Shown piece by piece: positions 9,994 through 17,659 of a stretch of DNA of 64,000 nt. Every line of letters begins with the position of its first letter. Within the stretch, counting starts at the first letter, position 1. The notes below the pieces were generated by a model. The model saw only the letters and a list, made by a program, of their open reading frames with translations, was not told the DNA's origin and ran no database searches. A program made the translations under genes and the position numbers. The stretch is from positions 161,945 through 225,944 of the forward strand of contig NZ_SLWO01000001.1 in assembly GCF_004340665.1 (NCBI RefSeq), read 5' to 3'. The stretch comes from Pedobacter psychrotolerans. GTDB lineage: Bacteria > Bacteroidota > Bacteroidia > Sphingobacteriales > Sphingobacteriaceae.

Positions 9994-10449
9994 ATGAGAC
10001 AGAGCGCAGGATTATTACTTTATCGACAAACCGGACCAGAATTGGAATTTTTTCTGATCCATCCCGGCGGACCTATTTTTGCTAAAAAAGATTTGGGTGT
10101 ATGGTCGGTGCCTAAGGGTGAGCTCGATGAAAATGAGGAACCACTCCATGCCGCAATCCGCGAATTTGAAGAGGAGGTAGGGACGAAGATTGATGGAGAT
10201 TTTATTGAATTACAGCCTATTATTCAGAAAGGCGGGAAAAAGGTTTTATGCTGGGCAGTAGAGGGAGATCTTGATCCGTCAACCTTACATAGCAATACCT
10301 TCGAAATGCAATGGCCACCAAAATCGGGTAAAATGCAAAGTTTTGTCGAAGTAGATCGGGGTGATTGGTTTACTTATGAAAAAGCCATTCTTGCTATTAA
10401 AGACAGGCAGATTCCATTGTTGGATCAACTCATTACTTTACTGGGTTAA
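9994..10449 (+). CDS. NUDIX hydrolase
   Basis: 151 residues. A complete Nudix box runs from Gly42 to Gly63 (GELDENEEPLHAAIREFEEE, with the REFEEEVG end), the Mg-binding catalytic helix of NUDIX pyrophosphohydrolases. The start MRQSAGLLLYR is typical, as family members open with an S-A-G-(L/I)-L-L-Y strand. The overall form resembles predicted NTP pyrophosphohydrolases of the COG4119 type. The substrate cannot be read from sequence. It overlaps the convergent DNA-alkylation-repair-like gene by 4 bp at the stop codons. Confidence 0.9.
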   Translation: MRQSAGLLLYRQTGPELEFFLIHPGGPIFAKKDLGVWSVPKGELDENEEPLHAAIREFEEEVGTKIDGDFIELQPIIQKGGKKVLCWAVEGDLDPSTLHSNTFEMQWPPKSGKMQSFVEVDRGDWFTYEKAILAIKDRQIPLLDQLITLLG

Positions 10450-11549
10450 GCCAATAAATTAAAGCTTGAACTTTCCTTTTCTGCACCATTAATAATCATA
10501 GCGATTTGATGATCGCCTAAATGAAACTTGCGGGTAGTGATTATAACGAACTTTTGCTTTCGAATAATATTTATTTCGGCACCCGCCAGATAAATTCTTT
10601 CTGAGATTTTGAAAACTTTTTTGGTGTTCTGCCCATTTTGTTTTTTATAATAAATCGCATATTCCAACCTCACCTTTTGATCTGTTGAATTCTCATTTTT
10701 GATGGAAAATGAAAAGGTCAGGCTTTCGCCAATTCTGATTTCTGGAGTTAAAATTTTGAAGTCTTTAAGAACAATGCCCTCATCATTTAATCCATAATGC
10801 TTTAAGATTTCTACATGACCTTGTTTTAAGAGTGTTCTGCAACCATGTTTGATAATGGCATCGGTTTCTACACTTAAGCCAGACCAGTTTTTAGCTATAT
10901 CTAACACGATGTTTGGATGATCTTTGGCAATATCATTCAGGCTATTGGCAACACTTCTTCGAACATATTCTGAAGAATCGTGTTTTAGGTTCTCCAAAAT
11001 CGGTAAAATGCTGGCTGGATCTTTTTTCAAAAAAGGAATGCCCATTGCCCAGGGCAAACGTGGGCGGCTTCCCTCACTCGATAACCTTCTTACTTTATGG
11101 CTTTCATGTAAAGACCATTCTTGCATTTTGGCAATCATTTGATCACCGTATTTTAAAATAAACGGACGGACGGCAAATTCGCAACTTACAAATTGAGTGA
11201 TAAATTCAAGTGCTTCAACTGATTCTTCGAAATAGTCAATCCCATAGGTTTCAATATAATCTGGCAGGAACATAAAAGCCAATCCATCTTCTCCAATTCC
11301 TTTTTTTCTGAGCTCCTCAATCGTTTTTTTAATGATTTCTATTGTTTCAGCAAAATTTTCCGGAAGGAAACCATGAATGATCTTAGTAGTATGTTTCATT
11401 CTTTCTTTCAGTTCCTTCGATTCAAAATCTTCACTAAAAATTTCTTTCAGAAACTTTTCCCGATCAAAATCTGGTAATACAGAAACCAGTGCGCTTGTTA
11501 TTCTATCATAAAATGCAGGCGAATAAAGGTCTTTAAGTAAATAGCTCAT
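10446..11549 (-). CDS. DNA alkylation repair (AlkD-like, HEAT-type) protein
   Basis: 367 residues. All-helical N-terminal two thirds with HEAT-like pairs and the family core SCEFAVRPFI, HKVRRLSSEGSRPRLPWAM and SSEYVRRSVANSLNDIAKDH, as in COG4335 DNA alkylation repair enzymes. These glycosylase-fold proteins bind or excise alkylated bases. The last 100 residues form a beta-rich domain (IRIGESLTFSFSIKNENS) seen in this longer subfamily. Its stop overlaps the NUDIX stop. Cytoplasmic; no operon partner on its strand. Confidence 0.85.
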   Translation of the reverse strand: MSYLLKDLYSPAFYDRITSALVSVLPDFDREKFLKEIFSEDFESKELKERMKHTTKIIHGFLPENFAETIEIIKKTIEELRKKGIGEDGLAFMFLPDYIETYGIDYFEESVEALEFITQFVSCEFAVRPFILKYGDQMIAKMQEWSLHESHKVRRLSSEGSRPRLPWAMGIPFLKKDPASILPILENLKHDSSEYVRRSVANSLNDIAKDHPNIVLDIAKNWSGLSVETDAIIKHGCRTLLKQGHVEILKHYGLNDEGIVLKDFKILTPEIRIGESLTFSFSIKNENSTDQKVRLEYAIYYKKQNGQNTKKVFKISERIYLAGAEINIIRKQKFVIITTRKFHLGDHQIAMIINGAEKESSSFNLLA

Positions 11550-11742
11550 CGTTTTCCAATTGAGTTTTAAAGTTATGTTTTACACTAAAGTTATGTTTTA
11601 CACTTTTTATTTAATCTTTTGCACAATCAGTTATCTGCTAAAAGATGGATTGTAATTTTGAAAAGCAAATCTAAAAATGGCAATGTCTATGCTGAATACA
11701 ATCAATTTTTGATCAAATTTGTTAATCATCAAAAACTATAAT

Positions 11743-12594
11743 ATGAGCAATATAAAAATTGGTTGGATAGGCTTAGGAAATATGGGCATTCCAATGACTG
11801 AACAGCTTTTAAAAGCAGAATATTCCGTAACGGTTTACAACAGATCCAAAGGAAAAGATGCTTCTTTAACGGCAATCGGTGCCACTGTTTCTGAGAGTCC
11901 GAAAGCACTTTCTACAAAAGCGGATGTAATCATTATAATGGTGACTGATGATCAGGCCATCACATCTATATTTGAAGATGAAAACGGATTAATTCATGGC
12001 GAAATTGAAGGGAAAATAATCGTTAATATGAGTACCGTGTCTCCTTCCATTTCAAAAAAAATAGCTGCGATTTGTACGTCGCACAATTGTCGTTATCTTG
12101 ATGCTCCGGTATCAGGAAGTGTGAAACAAGCTGAAACCGGTCAGTTGGTGATTATGGTTGGTGGAGCGCAATCGGTTTTTGAAGAAGTAAAACCAATCCT
12201 CGATCAACTGGGTAAATTAAGTAAATGGGTTGGTGAAACAGGTGCGGGCAACACTGCAAAGTTGGCGATTAATTCGTTATTGGCTTTATACACACAAGGC
12301 TTAGCAGAAACCATTTTATTTGCGAATGACAAGGGAATTAATCCGGCAGATTTATTAGAATTGATTGGCCAAGCAGCCATTGGTAATGTTTATACCAAAA
12401 TAAAAGGCGAGGCCATTTTAAATGATCAATATAAAGCAGCCTTTGCTTTGAAGCATATTGTTAAAGATTTAAGGTTAGCCAAAGATGAAGGTATTTCAAC
12501 GCCCTTAGCTAAAGCAGCTTTAAAGACTTTTGAAGATGCAGAAAGTGCTTATGGAGAAGAAGATTTAGTGGCCATTTTTAAAGCTTTGCGTTAA
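11743..12594 (+). CDS. NAD(P)-dependent 3-hydroxyisobutyrate dehydrogenase-like oxidoreductase
   Basis: 283 residues from the ATG at 11743; the TTG at 11719 would add eight residues ahead of the Rossmann strand and is unlikely. Dinucleotide site GWIGLGNMGIPM (7-18), substrate motif DAPVSGS (120-126), and catalytic Lys173 in GNTAKLAIN are all present, as in the beta-hydroxyacid dehydrogenase family. Asn34-Arg35 after the second strand (VYNRSKGKD) favours NADP(H). The exact substrate (hydroxyisobutyrate, glyoxylate/succinic semialdehyde, or an imine) is not settled. Single gene, convergent with the next across a repeat array. Confidence 0.9.
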   Translation: MSNIKIGWIGLGNMGIPMTEQLLKAEYSVTVYNRSKGKDASLTAIGATVSESPKALSTKADVIIIMVTDDQAITSIFEDENGLIHGEIEGKIIVNMSTVSPSISKKIAAICTSHNCRYLDAPVSGSVKQAETGQLVIMVGGAQSVFEEVKPILDQLGKLSKWVGETGAGNTAKLAINSLLALYTQGLAETILFANDKGINPADLLELIGQAAIGNVYTKIKGEAILNDQYKAAFALKHIVKDLRLAKDEGISTPLAKAALKTFEDAESAYGEEDLVAIFKALR

Positions 12595-12610
12595 GCGAAA
12601 GATTAAATTA

Positions 12611-13420
12611 ATGGGATTGAGATTAAAAATCTCGACCAACGTATAATTTGTAATATTTATTCATAGTAGTATCGTTAGTCGGGATCTGTAACCCCGGCTT
12701 TACGAATTGCGGATTTAAAATCCGCAGTTAATGGGATCGAGATTAAAAATCTCGACCAACTTATAATCTGTAATTTTTATCTCCATAGATATCGTTAGTC
12801 GAGATCTCCAATACCGGCTCTAGGAATTGCGGATTTAAAATCTGCAGTTAGTGGGATCGAGATTAAAAATCTCGACCAACGCATAATTTGTAATTTTTAT
12901 CTCCATAGATATTGTTAGTCGGGATCTCTAATCCCGGCTCTAGGAATTGCGGATTTAAACCCCGCAGTTAATGGGATTGAGATTAAAAATCTCGACCAAC
13001 GCATAATTTGTAATATTTATTCATAGTAATATCGTTAGTCGGGATCTCCAATCCCGGCTTTAGGAATTGCGGATTTAAAATCCGCAGCTAGTGGGATCGA
13101 GATTAAAAATCTCGACCAACGTATAATTTGTAATATTTATTCATAGTAATATTGTTAGTCGGGATCTGTAACCCCGGCTTTAGGAATTGCGGATTTAAAA
13201 TCTCGACCAACGTATAATTTGTAATATTTATTCATATTAGTATCGTTAGTCGGGATCTCCAATCCCGGCTTTAGGAATTGCGGATTTAAAATCCGCAGTT
13301 AACGGCATTGAGATTAAAAATCTCGACCAACTTATAATTAGTAATATTTATTTATAGTAATATCCGTTAGTCGGGATCTCCAATCCCGGCTCTACAAATT
13401 GCGGATTTAAAATCCGCGGT
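12611..13420. repeat. Seven-copy 120-bp tandem array with three hairpins per unit
   Basis: Units begin at about 12611, 12731, 12851, 12971 and 13091 with exact 120-bp spacing. A shortened sixth unit follows (a deletion joins GGATTTAAAA to TCTCGACC at about 13200), then a seventh from about 13300. Each unit carries three small palindromes: GAGATTAAAAATCTC, GGGATCTCCAATCCC and GCGGATTTAAAATCCGC. There is no long open frame and no spacer variety, so it is not CRISPR. It fills the whole gap between two convergent genes. Confidence 0.95.
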
Positions 13421-13462
13421 AAATCACATCAGGGAAGCTTGCTAAAGCCTTACCTAATATCT

Positions 13463-14821
13463 TTACATTTTCATCAGGTTTGGATAAATCCGGATGAAGA
13501 CCTGTGCACCTATCGGATTTTTACCATAAAGTTGATCAAGCACAGCATCTGTTTTGTAAAGCGAAACTTGTCCACCCAGGGCTGTTCTGAATTTATTAAA
13601 ATTCAAAATGTCATAATTGATGCCCAAGCTTAAAGCATTAACCCCAAAAGCATCATGACTGTAAATAGCTTCATTCAGATTGAGTTCTTCGACAGATTTT
13701 TGCACATATTCGTATCGGGTATATAATGAAAGTTTTTTAACCCGATAAGCACCTTCCAGCAATACGGCATTCTCGCCATCATGATCTTTAGTTTTATTTA
13801 AGCCCCATAAAGCTGTAGCGTTAAGGTTTTTTTCTTTGCCGAGCGGTAGCGCGTAAATAGCAGAAACAATTGTTCTGTTTACATTTTCATCGTTATGTAG
13901 TGTTTCCGGGCTTTTAATCCAGCCATGCGAAGCCTGCAGCGCCCAGTTTTTGGTCGGATTATAAGATAACCTTGCGCTGTAAGAATCAAATCGTGGTTTA
14001 TCGAAGTCGAAGCGGTTTTCATCAGGTTCTCTGCCAGTGAAAGACGAAGCCTCTATCTTTACTTTATCATAACGGTAGCCGATGGTCGCCACTCCAAAAG
14101 TAATATGCGTTCCGTCATTCCAGTGGTGAGAAATTGGCGCATCTGGATTGGCCAGTGCCGATGGCCGGTGCATAAAGGCAACTGAACCTAAGGCCGGTTC
14201 GCCGGGATAGCCCAGGTAAAGCGTTAAATCAGATTTTTTGTTGAAGGCATAGGTATAAGCAACAGAAAGTTCTGAAAACAAATCATGTGGGTGCTGGCGG
14301 TCAACTAAAGGCGCTCCTTTCCAGCTTTCGCCAGTTTGAAACAAAAGTGGATATCCTGCGCCACCTTCGGTAAATCGATCTAATGAAAGCATAGAACTGA
14401 AATGAAATAAACCTTTTTTACCAACTTTTCTCTGCCCCATAAACATAAACCAGTTGGGTGCATCAAATTTGTCTCCTCCACGGCTTCCTTTGTCTGATAC
14501 ATCTTGTTTAGTATAGCGCAGGGCTACATTTCCATGCAACATATACATCCACTTTTTGGCGTGAAACATTAAACCATACATGGGCGAAGCATCTGGCAAC
14601 CATGCGGTTCCTGATCCATTTCTTTGCATGGGTAAATTTAAAGAGTAGGCATGGCTCATCGGCACTTCAGTTTGCATCCCTTTCATGTGGTGCATACTGT
14701 GATCCATTTGGGTAGTATCTTTTTTGCTAGAATCGCGCATCATGTGCATTTCGTGCTGTGCATTTGCGCTCATGGCAAATCCAAAAAGCAACAGGGTAAA
14801 TAACGATATTTTGATGTTCAT
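13463..14821 (-). CDS. Outer-membrane beta-barrel protein with His/Met-rich N-terminus
   Basis: 452 residues. Signal peptide MNIKISLFTLLLFGFAMSA, cleaved at NAQ, then about 30 residues dense in His and Met (HEMHMMRDSS, MDHSMHHMKGM), a pattern typical of copper- or silver-binding segments. The rest alternates amphipathic strands, e.g. YMLHGNVALRYTKQD, HFSSMLSLDRF, ALSLGINYDILNF, ending VFIRIYPNLMKM with about 16-18 predicted strands. I read it as an outer-membrane barrel, possibly in copper handling. No copper pump or regulator lies next to it in this window, so the metal link rests on composition alone. Confidence 0.65.
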   Translation of the reverse strand: MNIKISLFTLLLFGFAMSANAQHEMHMMRDSSKKDTTQMDHSMHHMKGMQTEVPMSHAYSLNLPMQRNGSGTAWLPDASPMYGLMFHAKKWMYMLHGNVALRYTKQDVSDKGSRGGDKFDAPNWFMFMGQRKVGKKGLFHFSSMLSLDRFTEGGAGYPLLFQTGESWKGAPLVDRQHPHDLFSELSVAYTYAFNKKSDLTLYLGYPGEPALGSVAFMHRPSALANPDAPISHHWNDGTHITFGVATIGYRYDKVKIEASSFTGREPDENRFDFDKPRFDSYSARLSYNPTKNWALQASHGWIKSPETLHNDENVNRTIVSAIYALPLGKEKNLNATALWGLNKTKDHDGENAVLLEGAYRVKKLSLYTRYEYVQKSVEELNLNEAIYSHDAFGVNALSLGINYDILNFNKFRTALGGQVSLYKTDAVLDQLYGKNPIGAQVFIRIYPNLMKM

Positions 14822-14995
14822 CTTCAGTGTTGGTCTTATTTGTGTGGTTACAAAATTAAGATTAACGGTGCTGCTGGGTTTACATCATTACTGGAAATGT
14901 TTATATAATTATTGAGTGCAGAGAATTAAATAATGAATTTGGAAAAGGTATTTTAGATGGTAGTAATCTCCTTCTGGGTTTGTTTGCAGCAATGG

Positions 14996-15290
14996 AGATT
15001 GCTTCGTCGCTGAAAAAGCTTCCTCGCAATGACGAGGAGCTGGGAAGACACTCTTATTAAAGCCTAAATATGAACGGTCGTCATTGCGAGGTACGAAGCA
15101 ATCTCATTTGCAAGAAAGATTGCTTCGTCGCTGAAAAAGCTTCCTCGCAATGACGATGAGCTGGGAAGACACTCTTATTAAAGCCTAAATATGAACGGTC
15201 GTCATTGCGAGGTACGAAGCAATCTCATTTTACAAGAAAGATTGCTTCATCGGCTGAAAGAGCCTCCTCGCAATGACGACACTTCGTTAG
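14996..15290. repeat. 121-bp tandem repeat with long inverted arms (2.4 copies)
   Basis: Copies start at 14996, 15117 and 15239 (AGATTGCTTCGTCGCTGAAA). Each contains CTTCCTCGCAATGACGA and, inverted, CGTCATTGCGAGG, so neighbouring copies can fold into long stems. Weaker relatives occur at 15325-15362, 35658-35700 and 31750-31785. The whole 14822-15416 gap otherwise holds no gene. Confidence 0.9.
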
Positions 15291-15416
15291 GTTAGTGCGC
15301 TTGCTTCTCTGCTCTTTGATTGCAATGAGATTGCTTTATTGCTGAAAAAGCTTCTCGCAATGATAACCACATTAGTTTAGCGTATAAAGTTTCTAAATTA
15401 TGAATGTCGATAGAGC

Positions 15417-16712
15417 CTAACCTCCTAAACAGTAGTTCAAGATCAGCACACCAACTAAACCCAGTATAGAAACAATACTTTCCATCATGGTCCAGGTTCC
15501 AAATGTTTGTTTAAGGCTGAGGTTGAAGTATTCTTTGAACATCCAGAAACCCGTATCATTTACGTGAGAAAACATTAGGCTGCCCGCTCCAACAGATAAA
15601 ACCATCAGTTCTGGTGAGGCATGCTGGCCAATTAACGGAAGGACCATTCCAGATGCGGTTACGGCTGCAACTGTTGCGGAGCCTAAAGTTATACGGAGTG
15701 ATGCTGTAATTAGCCAGGCCAATAATAAGGGAGAAAGATTGAGGTTACCTGTTAATTGTTTTACAGTTTCGCCCATGCCACTGTCGATTAAAATTTGCTT
15801 AAAAGCTCCACCTGAAGCAATGATCAATATAATCATGGCAATGCTTTTCACCCCTTCTGCACAAGATTCCATTGCTTTTTCTATGCTGGTGTTCTGAATG
15901 AAAAGTGTAATCATCACAGAGATTAACAAGGCAGCCGTAGGATCTGCAAGAAAAATGAAAATTGATTTTCCGGTATAATTACTGCTTACGCCACTGCCAA
16001 TGGTTCCTGCAACAATTAAAAATACAGGAAGCAGTGCGGTCAGAAAACTCTTCGCAGTACCGGGTAAATCCTCGCTTTCTTCAATCACAAAATCCTTAAT
16101 AATGGCAGGCTGGATCTTGTTCATAATTAATCTGGGAAAATAAATTCCGGCAATTACCGCAATGGGTAAGCTGAGTATCAAACCATAAATCAGTGTTTGA
16201 CCAATGTCTGCATGGAAAATACCTGCAAGTGCCACAGGTCCGGGGTGTGGTGGTAAAAAACCATGGGTTACAGAAAGTGCGGTGGCCATAGGTAGGCCAA
16301 TGTATAATTTTGATAATCCCGTAGCGGCAGAGATGGCGAATACTAATGGAATTAAAACGACAAAGCCAGCATTATAGAACAGTGGTATCCCAACCAATAG
16401 GCCGGTAAGCAAAACCGCCCATTGGATATTTCGTTTACCGAATGCTTTGATCAGGATGAATACTATTTTTTTGGCTGATCCACTATCCTCAATCAGTTTG
16501 CCCATCATTGCACCTAAAGCAAGCACCATGACCATGCTGCCTAAAGTACTGCCGATTCCATTACTGATGGAGTTCATCACCTTTGAAGCTGGCATCCCCA
16601 GAAATAATCCTGTGATAATGGCCACTCCGATTAATGCAATCATCGGGTTTATCTTCTTTAAAATCAGGATAAACAACAGCAAAATGCCAGAAAGGAGAAT
16701 AATCAGTGACAT
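15417..16712 (-). CDS. GntP-family gluconate:H+ symporter
   Basis: 431 residues, very hydrophobic, with about 12 membrane segments. Family features include an N-terminal LLFILILKKINPMIALIG segment, GIPLFYNAGFVVLIPLVFA, and the hallmark GFLPPHPGPVALA. GntP proteins import gluconate or related sugar acids (idonate, glycerate) with protons. No gluconate kinase is adjacent, so the substrate is by family only. The small conserved gene at 16739-16924 lies 26 bp upstream on the same strand and may be co-transcribed. Confidence 0.92.
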   Translation of the reverse strand: MSLIILLSGILLLFILILKKINPMIALIGVAIITGLFLGMPASKVMNSISNGIGSTLGSMVMVLALGAMMGKLIEDSGSAKKIVFILIKAFGKRNIQWAVLLTGLLVGIPLFYNAGFVVLIPLVFAISAATGLSKLYIGLPMATALSVTHGFLPPHPGPVALAGIFHADIGQTLIYGLILSLPIAVIAGIYFPRLIMNKIQPAIIKDFVIEESEDLPGTAKSFLTALLPVFLIVAGTIGSGVSSNYTGKSIFIFLADPTAALLISVMITLFIQNTSIEKAMESCAEGVKSIAMIILIIASGGAFKQILIDSGMGETVKQLTGNLNLSPLLLAWLITASLRITLGSATVAAVTASGMVLPLIGQHASPELMVLSVGAGSLMFSHVNDTGFWMFKEYFNLSLKQTFGTWTMMESIVSILGLVGVLILNYCLGG

Positions 16713-16738
16713 GGTTAGATTAGGGGTTGAACTGCAAT

Positions 16739-16924
16739 TTACCTTTTTATGGTGATTGTTCGGCCTGTAACCAGATGATATTCGTAAATTTTATATAAAC
16801 CATCATCACTAACCTCAATGGTTTCAACTAAGCCCGTTTTACTAAAGGTATCGGTAACCATATCGCCAATCTTCACTTCCTGAAGAACATCATTTGGCGT
16901 TTCACTATTTAATCTGATCATCAA
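16739..16924 (-). CDS. Small conserved hypothetical protein
   Basis: 61 residues (60 if the second Met is used), predicted soluble and mostly beta: VKIGDMVTDTFSKTGLVETI, then YKIYEYHLVTGRTITIKR. It reads like a small SH3/KOW-like barrel protein with no signal peptide. The regular composition, clean start and position 26 bp before the gluconate transporter on the same strand support a real gene. I do not recognise the family. Confidence 0.55.
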   Translation of the reverse strand: MMIRLNSETPNDVLQEVKIGDMVTDTFSKTGLVETIEVSDDGLYKIYEYHLVTGRTITIKR

Positions 16925-17023
16925 TCAAAAGTAATGAATATGATTACACTAAAGGATCTTAATTCAGAATTGATAGGAGATCGTCACCGATTGATTTCTA
17001 CATCAATAATCAATAGTATTTAA

Positions 17024-17563
17024 TTATTGATCGTGTTTGGTCCATACCAGAGCCTCAGTTTTGTACCCAATTTCCTTTGCCTTTTTTAAATAGGCTGCTT
17101 TAACTTCCTCCGGAATGGTAGGCTTACGTGATAAAATCCAAAGGTAATCCAGGCTGTTTCCGGCTACAAGGGCATATTGATAATCAGAATCAATTTCAAT
17201 TACATTGTAACCAGCATAAAATGGTCCGAAGAAAGAAACTTTAAGTCTGGCTTCATCTTCACCATTCACAAATTTTGCTTTGCCAATGCTTTGTTTCCAT
17301 TCTTTCTGAACATAATTGTAACCCCGATTGTCTACTTTAATGGCTCCATCCTCAATAGAGTAAGTTGCAGTAACGTTATTTAAATCTTTCTCAAATTTAA
17401 AATCCATTCTGGCTATCTCGTACCACTTACCAAGGTATTTGTCTTTTTTAAAAGGTTTTATGGCTTTTGCACCCTTTGGTATAGATACGCCACAACTCAC
17501 ATAACTAACAGCGATAATACCTAAGGTTGTCAATAGCAGGATGTTTCTAAGCTTATGATTCAT
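17024..17563 (-). CDS. Bacterial lipocalin (Blc-like lipoprotein)
   Basis: 179 residues. N-terminal hydrophobic stretch with a relaxed lipobox ending at Cys24 (SYVSCG), so an outer-membrane-anchored lipoprotein is likely. The lipocalin GxW motif is at YLGKWYEIAR (43-52). Further family segments are NVTATYSIEDG, KVSFFGPFYAGYNVIEID, YQYALVAGNSLDYLWILSRKP and a C-terminal helix (EVKAAYLKKAKEIGY). Blc proteins bind lysophospholipids and help membrane upkeep under stress. Gene neighbours give no further clue. Confidence 0.92.
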   Translation of the reverse strand: MNHKLRNILLLTTLGIIAVSYVSCGVSIPKGAKAIKPFKKDKYLGKWYEIARMDFKFEKDLNNVTATYSIEDGAIKVDNRGYNYVQKEWKQSIGKAKFVNGEDEARLKVSFFGPFYAGYNVIEIDSDYQYALVAGNSLDYLWILSRKPTIPEEVKAAYLKKAKEIGYKTEALVWTKHDQ

Positions 17564-17659
17564 GCTTTAATTCAATTTGCTTAAAAACATCCTTTCATTA
17601 AAAATGTTTCTGATTGTTTAACATTTAACACAGGGTTTTTGCGATGTTAATACTTCATG

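Noticed and set aside
12611..13420. Possible CRISPR array
   Set aside because: The 120-bp units are repeated in full with no unique spacers, and no cas gene is near.
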